A stretch of 64,000 nucleotides of DNA from Nepenthes gracilis. Its lineage: Eukaryota; Streptophyta; Magnoliopsida; Caryophyllales; Nepenthaceae. Position 1 is the first letter of the stretch, and every line of letters begins with the position of its first letter. Made by a program: the position numbers and the translations under genes. Location of the stretch: the NCBI GenBank assembly GCA_033239525.1, contig BSYO01000014.1, positions 18,150,021 to 18,214,020 on the forward strand. The letters are read 5' to 3'. Below the pieces are notes generated by a model that did not search any database, was not told the DNA's origin, and saw only the letters and a program-made list of their open reading frames with translations. Positions 11,722 through 26,700 of this stretch are shown one piece after another.

Positions 11722-14700
11722 CTAATCTTGAGCTTTTGAACTGATGGATAGGTTTTTGGTGAGGTTTACTAAAGATGACACAGGTTCAGAGGCTACACTG
11801 GTATAATCAAATTGATCTCCATAATACATTCCTGACTCTGAATGCACCTGCAATGCGATCCATTTATTCATGAGCTAAAGTACATAATTTTGCATCAAAC
11901 GAACAAACATATATATATATATATATATATCAGATTTGATTCACCGAGTGTTTTATTGTTTCCACCGGACTTTGACAAGGGGAGGGTGAACGACAAATTC
12001 TTTAAATGAAAAATCAACACTGCAATTATCATAAGATCCAAATAAAGGTGTCCCAAAAAGAAACGAAGAAATAAACGGTACCACAAACTAGCATAGCTTT
12101 GACATTAGTTTGATAAAATCTGACAGAAGGTGGCCAAAAAATGAACCAAGATTTTAATGGAACACCATCTTGAATCAAGAAATCTTGATAAAACATATCA
12201 TCTGCTAGGTAGTTATCACACACTACAATTGCAAGCACTAGCAGAAGTATTCTAGCATAACTACTGCATGATCAAATGAATCAATATTGATCTCTTCATT
12301 TTTCTTGCTGATCCCCAACACGCACTCCAAAAACAAAGATATGCAAATGGTCTCTTAACAACCAAAGGAATACCCAGAAACAGGATTCTATAGTCCAGTA
12401 CAAACATGTACTTAAGCAACAATCTGTTCCTGTGCGCGTTGTGCTTCTTCCACAAATTTCAAGTCCAAACTTACTGTGCTATGGTTCATGCAATTCATTG
12501 AAGATCCCCAGGTCATAGCGGGAGAATCAACATCAAATTGGAAATGATTTTTTTATTTCCATTGTGCCAACTATATAATAATTAAAAATGATAGTATGAA
12601 GTTTATTTTTCCACATTCTATCTGTTGAATTTTTTACGACAATTTCATTAAGAAATGGTTCAGATAGGCATCAACCTAGAAATAAAAAAATAAAAAATTT
12701 TCCAGAAAGAGTGGTTGCATTTTGATTTTTCTTAATTTCAAGCACCACTAAAAGAAAGGTTAATGCAGTTTCCTGAAATTCTTCCATGAAGAGTCATGAC
12801 CAGAGCCAACAAAGAGAAAATATTAACAAGTGATTGGCAAGTTTTTATTTCTTTAATAGGGGAGGGCGGCAGGGGTAGAAAAAGGATTAGTCTTCCCGAC
12901 TTCATGTTTTGCAACCTGAGAAATTCTAAAGGCAGGAAAGGAGAAGAAACTGAAGGAAAACCTGTTAGTTTTCTTTATATGTTTGCTAAAATTTTCCATG
13001 AAAGGAGCAAGCATTTTTAAAAAATTGCCTTGCAATCATCACCCCTTCGAAGGATTAAAAAAGTGGAGTCACAGGGAGAACAACATCAATCCCACCCTCA
13101 CCCAACACCCCCGAAAAAAGGGGAAAAAAATCTCTTAGCTTCCCTCCTTGTAGAGGAAAAAAAAGGAGAGAGTTGATGTAAAACAAACCTACAGACCTTC
13201 CCATTCCCTTCCCTCCCGTCCCATCAAAGACAACAGGGAGGAGATTGGAAGGAAATAGAGCAAAGAAGAGAGGGGAAGTCACAGGTATGAAACTGAACTT
13301 ACCAGCCAGCAACTGTCCCTGCATATATCCATTTGAGATGATGTAGACTTCATTTTGCCATTTTCCTTCTCTCGAACTTCATAGAAGCAAAAATCATCTA
13401 ATAGTGATGTCTTTGCTGAATAATTCTTGAAGATCTTCAGCATTTCTAAACCTGGCTTCAAGTCAATCTGGTCAAGAAGCAAAAGAAGTGCTATCACAAC
13501 AAGCAAAAGACTCATTAGAGTTTTTTTAAATATATAATTCGGAAATCGGCAAGTTATGGTGAAAGATCATAATACAAGATTCCATCACAACAGGTTAATG
13601 AAAATTGAACAGACAAAATTAACATATGCTTTTGAACCAAATCACTGTATTTGGTTCCTTAAAAGCATTTCTTCGGGAATCCCACTGTGGCTAGATACCA
13701 ATGTGATGGCGAACAAGGCAAGCCTGATAAGGAAAAAAACAACGTCAAAAAAGGCCCCAGGTTATCAGGCTTCCAATTCATTCACATCACCAGGCAAAGC
13801 TCTCTCTCTCTCTTCTTGGATTTCAAACTGACAGATCTCACAGATAATCAGACAATGTGTCAGAGGCAACTAATCATTGACCAAAATCACAAACAATACA
13901 TGATCAAATTCTAGCCACACATTTTGATAAGAATAAGTGCATCCCACAAAGACAAGTAGTTCGGCTTCGAGTACATCCACATCACCTGGCAGAACTCTCT
14001 CCCCCAAGGTAAGATTGCAACAACACTGTGAGTCTTCTACTGGAAAGGAGTAAACGAAAAGAAACAGGCGTTGATTTTCAATGCAAAGGAATGAAAACAA
14101 GATTTTCTTCGTCAATCAACTGAAGACATCACAGGGGTAAGAATTTTGGAAGTTCTTTTTATACAAATTTGCTTTTACTATTTCCCACTTTGAAGTTTGC
14201 TTTCATTGGGTGCTTTTGGTTTCGCATTGTTATGAATTTAGATAGTTGTAACAACAGATATAAAACAAGAATTCAACACACAATACAACAAATTTATGCT
14301 GATCATTCTCGGGATGAGAGCTATGTTCACAGGCAATAATATTACAGTGATTTTCACAATTATCAAAAGAGTATAAATGATAGAATCACTCTGAATCCAA
14401 GTTCCATAGTTGCGAAAGAAACTCAGATGAAACTATCATCACCAAACTAACACTATACCATTTTATGAAGAACCAAAACACAGATTGTGTATACACTCAA
14501 CCCACTCCGCTAGCTTGCTAGTGTGAATTCTAACTAGACCAATGCATGTCTTCTATGCTTGCACTCCTCTCTATAAGCAGATACAAACTTTGATCTACTT
14601 AAAACAAGTGTGAGCTTCCAATGTGGAATTAATTACATTCATTACATAATCTATGGGTGCAATGAACTTCCTCTTGCCATCAAAGCCATCATTGAATGCT

Positions 14701-17700
14701 CCTCAATTTCTTATGGCAACTTAATTGATTTGCTATCTTCCATGAAGCAACCATGGCAACACATCATCCATGCTGTGCAAGAAACTGAATGCAACATTAA
14801 TAGCTTTAATGGTTTCACGAATGGAATAACAATGAATTTGTCTCATCTTGCACGTCCAAATCTTGTTTTTGTTTCATTGGGAATTTCTGTTTTAGTTCAA
14901 AGGCCCTGTGCAGGGCTAAGCATTTGTCAATTTCTCTCAGTATGATACCTTCTTTTGTTCATGCAAATGAATGCTAATATCTATGCATCTTCAAGTGCAA
15001 ATTGAGAGCTGGATTGATTTATGCAGTATATTTTAGGCTCCTTTTTTCCCTTTTTTTGGTTTTATTCTGTCAACATATGGTTGTTGCAGTGGATATCTCA
15101 TAAATCCTCCCAAGTCTGGGTATGGGAAAGTTGTGTTTACCACATGAAATAGCATTTTAGGTTATTATATTGTGTCAAAGGACAAAACTGAACATTTTGC
15201 CAAAATGACAAAACGTAAAGGCATACAAAAGCAAAACTTGGGTTCCCTATGATGCCTAAGCCTAGTTTCCCTAATTGCATCACTTCCTGATCCAAGTTCA
15301 TTTCATTTACTGATTTCATCTCATATATTTCTATCATTTTGTCTCCAAGGACAACACAATTTTCACATTTGACACAATCTAATTACACACCCACTAGTAT
15401 TCTGATTGGATGGATCAGCCACTGGAATTACCATAAACAATGAGATCTGAAGCAGAATTTGCTAGGATTAGTGGACCCCAAGATTCTAACATCAGCATTC
15501 CTAACACCGCACATCTGTTTTCAATCGAAGGCGATGAGTAGATCTACAGAGCATGAAAACTTTTCGAGTTAGCAGAGACTTGGTATCAGGAAATGTTGAG
15601 TGTTTGTGCTGATGATGAGAGAAATAGCCAAGAAATGCATCTTTGGAAGCTGGAGCAGTCATGGATAACAACTGGAAGATCTACTAGTCATTCACTATCC
15701 CACTTCCAGCATCTGGGCTGGCTACAAACTAGCTTTCACTTGAGGCAGCTTTCTGTACCAGGAGATCATATTCCTTTATAACAAGGTTGGTTTGTCTTGG
15801 GAATATTTGGGTCAATTCACCCCACTAATGATATTTTTATTTCGTATAAAAATAAAAGTTTCTTCCGTATTCATTTATGATTCTCCAACTTATCTAAAAA
15901 ATGACAACTCCACTTTAAAAATCAATGAGCAACAATTCAAACAGTGAGTTTATTTTTGTTCATGCACTATCAAATTACTACCTCCATCTCTTCTGATACT
16001 TGAAACCCATGAGCCAATTGTAATAAAAACAATATATTTTTTAATGCAATAATAATGTGCTTAAATGTTTCTATAATTTGTCTCACATTTTTGATGAATT
16101 AATAAGTCTATTGACCCCACTAGCAGAAATTTTTGGGAAAGCCACTGGCTTTATTGATAAGGTAAACATAATAAAATTTTCTCTATCCCTTTCCCAGAAG
16201 GGGTGTAACATTATGCACAGAAGTAAATTCGAAAAAAAAAAAAGACATCAATTAGGTGATATTTAGCTTATACAAGCCTCCATTTGCATCTTCAAAAAGT
16301 TGTGGGGCATTAAGTTTAAAGTTGGTTATATTTTGCAAAATTTTCCCTAAAAACTTCCTTTGGTTCATGGTTGCACCAGGGTAAGTTACAGATTGTTGTT
16401 TTTATAATCATAAACTAAAGCACTGGCAGCAAACTGATACTAGATAGGCGGTGACAATGAATAAGCAGTTTATCCTCCATTTGACTTTCAGGCTGTGGGG
16501 GGAAAAAAGCACATATATTATATGAAAAAAGATAATGCACAGTAGAATCCGTAATTTGGACTGTTGTAGTATGATAGGTAATCGATGGAAACATTAAGGT
16601 TTACGGGTGACAGATATATGAAAATTGACCTAGATTCTGGTTTAGAGATAAAGAAAAGGCAAAAAACTGCACCAAAAACTGGTGTAATATCCAATAATCT
16701 CCACCTGACTCTGAGGCGATAATACTCAACTATCCGGAAAGGAATCCAATGCGGTGGGGATATGAATTCTTACAGAAATCTTAATCATTGGATTGGCTCA
16801 AAAGAATCGCATTATCATGGAACATGGAAATTATTAGGTCTATCTTTAGCCTTGACAAATTTCGTGATATTATATTATACCTTTAGTCTGTATCTTATTA
16901 TTATGTCTTATGTGTCAGTCCAAGTTTTGGGGCTAATTTTGGTTGAGTGTGGCAGGAAGGTAGTTCGCTCATTGTTTTGGTTTGCGCAAATTTTGGGAAG
17001 TATTTTGTCAAGTTTTTTTTGTTCAAGTTAAACACTGTTGCAATTCAATTGGTATCAGGAGGTTGTCGGTGATGTGCTTGTGAGCTCGTGGTGCTTTGTT
17101 TTGATTTACATGATGCCTCGTGATGGCAGCTCATGTTGTAGGTGTCCAGAACTGAACTGCAAGATGGCCACGAGACAGTAGCTCGTGCTACAGATATTTA
17201 GAGTTGATCTGCATGACAACAGGGTGATAAACACTCGAACCTGTATTGACAGAAACTTTTCGTGATATTTCTTGTGCCTCTTTGTTCGGGTGAAATGAAG
17301 TTAAGCCACTATCCACCATGCTGAGCTACTTTGATGGAGCTTTCATCATGTTTTAAAAGCCAAACTTCCTTCTAATTTGTGAGGGAATGACATATTTGTA
17401 TGGAGGGTCGAGAACTTTACTTGAGACTCCAAGTGTGCAACCTTGTAAAATTTGTGAGAACCACCATAATTTTGAAAGATCTTCATCACTTTTTGACGTG
17501 GGCATAATTTTTCCGAAATCTCTTAAATACTTATCTACCTTCATTAGCCTGCAAATCTATGGAGTCTCAATATATGGCACACATGCCAATTTGAGGCATA
17601 ATTGTGGAAGGACGAATATAGTCAGCCAAAGATCAACTTGGAGAAACCGAAAGGTGCCTAGGTAGCTGCAGATATACAAATCTAAGGAGAGCTCTAAATT

Positions 17701-20700
17701 CACGTGTAGGAAGTCTAGCATGTCTTTTTGTCAAATAATAAGTTAACTCTTCTCATATAATAGATTTTTAGTTGGTAATTCAAAATTTTGAGGGCTTTCT
17801 TTTTGAACAGGTTGTTCAAGAGTTAAATTTCTTATCATATTACGTGTCCTCTCAATTTCTGTTATTTGTTTCTTACATATGCATGTGAATAGTATAAATT
17901 TATATTGGAGCATCTATATCTATAATTTTTTTATGTGTATTGATGTTGCGGTTTTTTAATTTGTACTTTTGTGTAAAAATACCTATTCATTACCCCTTTA
18001 GGTGTTAGTAAGTCTAAATGCCACTTCCTCATAGATAGATGCAATTGTGGAGGCCGAAAGAGAAATGATATGTTGTCAATTAATAGTCACGGATAGGTAT
18101 TAAGAGGGTATATCATTTTCAGATAATAAAATTTGGCAATTTTAAAATGCATTTCTGCGATCAATAAGGTAGGTGCCAGTGCTGTAAATGTAAAATACAG
18201 AGCCGAGAAAAAACCAGTGCATGAAAAGGATCCACTGGCAATTTCCTAGGTACATAGAAGGAAAGAGACCACAGTTCTTTTATGACGGAGACCATGGAAT
18301 AAAATATCAATTGATATGTGAAATATTGGCCGATATAAATCAATTTTTGCCCTCCGATACCAAATTTCCTGCAACAGGCAAACAAATCACGATGGTGCCG
18401 AATCAGCAATATTCCTCCCTTAGGTTACGATTTGCAACAAAGAAATCGGTATTCAATAAGTCCGATACTAATATGTATCGTCCAATATAGCTACCATTGA
18501 TAACCATACCGATATTTTTATCCCTGACGGAGACTCATTGCTTTGGAACGTATAAGGAGGTTTAAAGTTACTCTAAATTGATCTGCACTGCTTTCCCCCT
18601 GCTTCATCTTGATAGAATGGTGGTTAGCTTTGTTATACATCTTAAAGTTGCAAAACAACAATTAATATACTAATTAGTACCTCCTGAGTATCCCTAGTGT
18701 AAGTCACGGGCCGGTTGTCATTGTTTTCAAGGAGTATGTGACGCAGATGAGAATTAGGAATGTCTTTGATTATATGCCATTTAACTGGAAAGAACCCGTT
18801 CCACTTGTCAAACTGCCAGAAATCCATATCCTTCTGGAAATCCACTTTCCCTGTCATCTCTGCTAGTCCAACAAACTGTCCACTGCCATTTACCTGAAGT
18901 GATAAACTCAATGTAAAGATTGTAGATTCACCAAAAAACAGAAAGAGTATATCTGAGCTTAGTTGAAAAAAAAAAACAGAAAATCCAATAAGGAAAGAGA
19001 GGCTACTTAAAACTTTCAGTTGCAAGCTTATTGGTATAGTTTGAAAAACAACGAGCAATCATCATAGCACTAGGCGTCAACCTTAATTTTGGAAGTTCTA
19101 ATTCTAATATCCCTGATTCAGTCTGATTTGAAGGATAAGAAAGTTCAAATGAATTGGATTAAACTGACCCAGATAACAAATGGAAAACTACAAATGCAAC
19201 ATAGGTGTACTACTCCAGGGAAATACCCTCAAGTCAGATCATCCCCTCTCCTCCCTTGAAGCAGGTGGAGCAGACAGTTCTCTCCAATAAGTTGAAGGCA
19301 AGCAATTTGTTTTGTTGTAAAAGAGTTCACATCTGGGACAATCTTGCTATTTATTTGAGAAGTATATGAAGTCAACTTACTGAAAAAAAGAGGAAGACTG
19401 GACACTTCGAACCCAGCTCACTCGTTTTCACTTCTGCATCATGGAATGCTGCATCTAGCTTCTTATTCCCGTTGAGAGTACTTGACCAAACATCATACTT
19501 AATGCACTTATGGACGTTTTCTTCACTATATGACTTGATGACAAAAAATTTTGCACTTTCATACTGAGTTGGAAAGCCAACCAAGTTATATTGATCTTTC
19601 CTTAGTGTGGGATGCAACTGTTCCTGCACAGGTGATGGATTTGATGAAGCATTTTGGGCTCTGGGACCACATGCGAGTTTAGCTGATGTTTCATGATCAC
19701 TGTTTCTTCTGGACTTAACCCTTGACTTGAACCTATCATCACTGTACCATGTCCTACCATCCGCTCTATAGCCCATAGGACCAGTATTTCGGGTCGGGTC
19801 TTTTTCCTGGTAAGTAGGTGATGAGAACTCACCTGCTGGGTAGTAAGGCTTCATTTGACTGACTGACTGAAAATTATAACCTGACTGAGGCGCCTGAGCA
19901 AGAAGCATACATTAAGAAAGCACAGTAGATCATAAAATGCTTCAAAATTTAATTTTTTCCATCTAACATATAATAATTTTCTACTTCTAAACAAGCTTTG
20001 GTCAAATACTCATAACTAAGAAATGGTAGAACAGGGCATCACATAGATGGAGAAGAGCAATTAATGTGAGGCCTTCTGCATCTCCATTTTCACCAGAATA
20101 AGATAGTTATTTAATTTTCATTTAGACTTCTAAGTGTTGTCAACCCAAAAAATGGGTGTTTGTTCTAATTTTGAAAAATGCCTTTGGGTTAAGTCATAAT
20201 TTGTAGTTCTGCTAAACTACTTTTTAAAAAATACACAACTTATAAAGAACTTCAATTAACTTCTTGGGGAACATTTAATTTATAGCTTTTTCAAAAGCTT
20301 TTTAATGCAATTTCAAACAGATGAGTCATTTACTTGAGCCTTATTTCTTTTAAAATAAAAATATTTATTAGTACCTATTTCTATTCCCTTCTTGCTATTT
20401 ATATCCCATCTTTAATGGTTAAAAATCAATAGAACAACTAAAAAACAGTGACCTAGAGCACAATGCTACCACATCACGGGTTCTAACAAGAGTCAAATTT
20501 AAGTTGCTTTCCCCTTGTATTACAAAGAGGCTGCCTTTGTATTTTGGAAATATGACCTCTGACTCAAAATGGAACAATTTTTCTATTACGCCAATGCTCT
20601 CACACTTATTGTCAAGAGAACAAATTTGTGCAAACTAAATCAATCACCTTCACAATAGTGGTCTTTATAATCATGGAAAGACTTAAATACCCCCACTCCA

Positions 20701-23700
20701 TACAATCAAATAAGACAACCAATTGAAGAAACGTTTAAAAGAAGCAGCAATTTCACTGTTGGTTTGAGAAACAGAGAATCACCACTAAAAGTTGTGGCAA
20801 ATTAAGAAAGGATTGATAAAACAAACAAAAAAAACGAATCAGTTTATTACTACTATCATTTCCAATGACTCTTCCAATTACCAAAACACACAGACAAACA
20901 CACAGATATGTATATAATCTAGAGAAAATTTAGTACTGTAGTAATATAATATAATATTTTTTAAATAATACTTGGGAAAAGTGGTTTCACGCCCATTCAT
21001 TAAAAAATAATTATTTAATGGTTATTTTGTGCTTCACAATTTTCAGGAATTTGGACAGAATAAGTCAACAGTCAAAATTTTGTCCCTCATTAAGTAACAG
21101 AACCTGCCAATCAACCAATGTTGGGTGCACCAACACAATTATTCTCACAATTGGCATAGTACAGCATAAAAGTTTTTTACCTGGTAATTCCAACATTAAG
21201 ACCATGGATGAAAATATAAGTATAAAAATCAGTGTTGGTCTCAGCCATATCGGTATTAGACATATCGAATAGTACGTATAATATTGAATGTGTCAAAAAA
21301 ATATATATTTCTAAGAACTATAAGATGACATGCAAATATCGGCCAATATATTAGATATATTGGCTAAATATCGGGTATAATGATCGATAAATAGCTGATA
21401 TAAAAACATATCATAATTTTTTTGCAATATTAAGAAATATCAACATCAGGAGACTCCAATACCGATATATATTGGCCAATACATTAAATATTGGACGAAA
21501 TTTTCAACCATAACTGAGACTCTTTCTCCCAATTAGAGAACAATAGTTTCTCAAGTTTGAGCAGTAGAGCAAGAAAAACAAATTGACCACAAGGTCACCA
21601 GATATGAGGCAGCAAAGTACAGCCCCTAATCCAGATGTATAACCCCACCAGCAAAAACCATGCATCACAAAAGACAGGGGACACAACCAAGAATCTAAGA
21701 AAGAGGATGATTTATACTGCTTCACTTTAAGCAACTAAAACAGCGTCCTTAGTCCTTGACCACAAACTGGTATATGAAGCGTATATGGTCAAATCACTTG
21801 TATAACCAAATTAGCATAATTATTATAATGCAACTCTGGCAATTTTGATAAAAAAAAACTCCAAGAAATCCACAGGAAGGTAATTACTCTCATTATGTAA
21901 TAATCACACAGATTACAAAAAAAAAGGATAAAAAATTATCATTCAAAATTATCGAAGAAAATTGAAAATTTGATGAATTCCAAATGGAGAAGGTTCCAGA
22001 CATATGTACCTTCTCATGTGGTTTATAAGGCTGAAGACTAGAGGTAGGCCGTGAAATGTTATGTGAACCAAAAGGTTGACATGATTTTGAATTCGAAGAC
22101 AGTGGGAACTTGTGAGTGCTGGTACAATTAGCTTTAGTATATTTTGAACTGTTTGTCTTCATCCCAGCAGCAAGACATGAACCTGAATTTGCAGTTCCAG
22201 GTATGGCATTACACATGTAAGAAGACACAGCTTTCGCCCCACAGGGCAGAGGATGCCGACCGTACTCTGCAGACATAAAACATGGTAGCTCACTAACACA
22301 TTGACCATCAGCACCACCAAGGAACCCACCATCATATGACTCATAGCCAGGTGATTTATGCTCAGCTACTGAAATCTGATTTGCTTTTCTACCCTGTATT
22401 ACACCAGAAATTAGAGTAAGAAGGTAACTAGTCTCATTAAGTAAAAACTCCTATGTAGGGAATGATGACAGGAATCTAGATGGTTGGTGCAGGGCTGAAA
22501 ATAAATCTAAAGAACCATTCCATCTCCTGCATCAAGCAAACCAGATTCATCCAATCGAGTAGAGCCCTCATTACAGCCTGCAAAGAATGTGAAGAAAACT
22601 GCCCATGTTCAAATCCATATACTACTTTAAGTTATTTACAAAATAAGAAACATGAGGAAGATGAAAAATCAAAGGAATGAACAGAAAGCATACAGATGGA
22701 GCAAACTGAAGAAGAAAACAGTGTAGATAGAAACTACACTGAAGGATTTGGAAATATTCTTTAATGGCATTGACAGTAAGATTTGAATTCCAATTGAAGA
22801 ATCCAAAAAACTATCATCAAGAGCAAACTAAATCTGGGGCCTGAATACCAGAGAAAACAAAAACCAAATCAAACTGTCTTTTAAGTAGAGCTGAATACAA
22901 AAGAAAATAAAAAAATAAAAATAAAATGGAACTAGAGATATAATACCAGTTGTAGTTCTTGCCCCTAGTCTAGAAATTTAACTTGTTCGTCTAGATCAAG
23001 TCATTTGCGTATATTTTCTTGGGAGTCTATAGGAATCCCAGAAAAAATATTACAATCTTCAAGGGGTGCAAAATCGGAGGGCCACACAAGGTTAATTATA
23101 TAGTTACACCTTTGGTGCTATTGGCCTTACATTGATTCCAATAATATTTTTTATTCATTCAGAAGTATTGCAAATTCATGTTTCACACTTTTCCACTTGA
23201 GAACCAAGAAAACGAGGACCTGGACCAATTACTAGTAATTACAAGTACATTTCCAGTCTTCAGTAAGAATAGAACCTAAGAAGAGAGAGAGAGAAAGAGC
23301 ATCCAACATCCAAAATGATCTATTATATTAGTTTGGTAACTTCATTGCCATCAAAACCTTCAGTTGATTGGGATCACAGTAAATTAAGGTCCTTAAACTA
23401 GTCCATCCATGACAGCAGACCTAAAATCACAAATATCAATTATATCAATCTCTCTGGCACAGTCCATGACTATTTTCCAAGACCTAACCGTCTGTAGTAA
23501 TTATTGGGATACAACAAAACACGCAGATGACCAACGCAGCGGAAACAAACCCAAATCTCTCGTCAATTGTCAACCACCAAACCCTTACGTACAAGGAACA
23601 CATGCAACTAAGCATACAAAGTTATATAATAATATTTAATGTGAAAAATCCTTCTAAATTAATGGAAAAACTTTGAACAAATCCATTATAAAAGTGACCG

Positions 23701-26700
23701 ATTATAGATATAACTCCCTCCGAGATCTAATAGCCCTTCACTGCAACCCGAATGAATAATGGTTGAATACAACCCCCTCAATACACCTTACAACTGACAA
23801 GAAAAGAATACAACAAGAACAAGAGCAACCAATTGATAATATATTCTAAAATAAAGATTAGAACAATATATCTGAGCTTAGTGAATAATGGAGCTCAAAT
23901 CGGACATTAACTAGATGCCGAAAATCTTCATTCTTTCTCTTTTTTCCCATCTTTCTGTTTGTGTGATGCCTTATGTTGAAGATGCTCTCAGATCTGCCCA
24001 AGAAATTGCATCAGAATATTTTATACCAACGTTGGCGCAGGAGCGCCCATCATGTACACATTAAGTGTTACCCCTCTAGATAAGCCACGCACATGGGCCC
24101 TTTGGGCACGCTTATTATATTCCAAATGTGCAAAGGTGCCGGTAGTTCACCTATCAGGCGTAGATACTTCCGATTCGTTGGAAATGGCTTTCACTAGAAC
24201 AAACCTTACACGAACCTCCAGTGCACTTCATTGCTTGAGCAACCCTCATACAAATTGTTACGAACTCTTCAGTATACTATTGGAAACTCACTCACTGAGT
24301 TTGCCTTGAAGACGAAATACCCAGACAATGATACTTAATACTACATACTGATTTATTTTTTTTATTTTTGGGATGATGGTTTTCTGTTTTTGGTTTAGTG
24401 CTTCTATGATGGTTTTCTGTTTGTGGGTGGGCCACGGGCTGTTGCCCTTTCATGTTTAAGGTGCTTGTTCAGATCGGGAAGATATGAAAATATCATTTCA
24501 ATCTCTCTCTCTCGTTTGCTTTCTCTGTTCCCTCTCCCTCTGACTCTCTCTCTCTACTTTTCCTTCCCTCTCTGTCACCGTCTTCCTCTGTTGAATTCCC
24601 CTCCCCCATATTCTCCAGTTCTCTTCGCTCGCCTTAAACACTGCAATCGCTGGTGTCATCCACTGTAACCGTATCACAAATATCCGCAACCATTGCCTGA
24701 TAACTCTACTCAAGCATGCCTCGAGATATCATGCATCCTCCAAATGACCTGTTATTCATTAAGTGTGGGACTTACGAAGGAGTGACCCAAAAATCTAACA
24801 AACTTCCTCTCATAACCTTGTGGGGGACCCCTCGCCTTATCGTCTACTATTATCTTTTGCCCCCTTAGAAACTTCCCCTCCATGAGGATCTTGGCATCGG
24901 ATTTTGCAAGCTTGAACGACACCCTCTTTCACTCCACTAAATTTGGAATATTACCACTTACATTTGGTTTCATCTCCACGAGAGAGTCACCCTATCACCC
25001 CTCCTCAACCTCCTCTTCCCACCACTTTGACCAATCTGTTCGTTGGTCATTTTTGGCATTGCCCTTGGCGACCAAAGTCTCCATCAAGTACCGAATTAAA
25101 CACTTGCTACCCCTTGCCACCACCAAGGAACCTTCAATGAACTTCCATTGGCCTTTGCTAAACGCCATGCAAAGGCCCTCACCATCAAGTTTTTTAGTTG
25201 AAATCACATTCAACCTCACCTCCTGGGCATGTCACATGCCCCCTCGATACAAAATTCATCCCGTTACTTATCCGTAAGCCAATGTCCCCGAAGCCAACAA
25301 CCTTTGACTATCTATCTTCAATACCATGAAGCACCCAGGTATATAGGAGGTGAAGAGGGACTTTTTCAATGTCACATGGTGTGAAGAACTACTGTCTATC
25401 ACCCAACTCATCTCGTGGCTCATAAAGCTCAGTGTTTCACCACATGGAAAGTTAGAACATCTCCACAAATAGCGATAGAAGCCCAATCATTGTTGTTATG
25501 ATCCTTCCTCTCTTGTCACTCGCCACCACCATCATCCTGTTTCCACTTGAAACAATCACGTTTCATATGACCCTTCTTATCATAATGAAAGTACTCAATA
25601 TCCTAAAACTTGGACCAGCTATTGCTCCTCTCCGACTTGCCATCTTTCTTCCTCGATCTCCCATGCCCCAATCCACCAATAGACACCAAGACACTCGGCT
25701 CCCCCGAAACCTCATCACTTCCTTTTTGCCTAAACACATTCATAAACAAAGAAGTAATGACCTTATTAAGACTGAAAGTATCTTTCCCAAACAATAACGT
25801 CGTGACAATATGATTGAACGAAACTGACAAAGAAGCCAGCAACACTAATACCTTGTTTTCATCATTTATCTTCTCATCAAGTGCCGACATTTATGTTAAA
25901 AAAATCTGGTTAAACTAGTCCAAGTGTTTTTCAAAACTTCCCCCATTAGACAACCGAATGCCATAGAATTTCTTCTTTCACGTATAACCTCATCATCAGG
26001 GACTTGAACTTGTTTTGACCGTCAAGTTTTATCCAAACCTCTACTAGATCAAACAAACCAATGACTTCTTGAAAAGTACTATCTGCAAGATATAATTTGA
26101 TTGTGAAATTAATCAAATCCCTCATATCTTATCACTCATTATCCTTCATCCTCTCCAGTTTACCCTCCTTTCTTAGTGCTTTTATCATTTCTTCCTAGAT
26201 CAAAATATTTTTCACTTTTCTCACTCTTTTTTTCCAAAAAATAAAATTATTTTGCCTGTTAAATTACTCAATATAAAATAGCAAGCTCCTCAATGTTGAT
26301 ATCATCAAATTATGTAAAACCCGCAAAACCTACTCTCTAACACCGCTCCTTGAAATTCAATAGAAACAAATGCACAACCGACGCAATGAAAACAAACCCA
26401 AACCTACTCTCTAATACCACTACTTGGGATTCAATAAAACACGCATATAACCAACGCAACAAGAACAAACCCGAATCACCCATCAATCATCAACCACCAA
26501 ACCCGTGAGTATAAGGAACATACAACCAAACATACAAAGTTATACAATAATATTTAATATAAAACATCCTTTTAAACGAATGGAAAAATTACAAGACAAT
26601 CTCCGAACAAATCTATTATAAAAGTAACTGGTCATAATATAATCCCCTCCAAGATGTGATAGCCCTTCATTACAAATCGAGTGAATAATAATTGATAACA

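Noticed and set aside
17050..17075. ATTGGTATCAGGAGG resembles a tRNA-iMet primer-binding site
   Set aside because: No LTR could be defined upstream and no retroelement coding follows, so it is probably chance or too decayed to call.
18217..18245. TGCATGAAAAGGATCCACTGG could encode the VHEK motif expected in ALKBH6 exon 3
   Set aside because: It hits a stop within about 10 codons, lies 15 kb away inside the ECT intron, and the following residues do not match the family.
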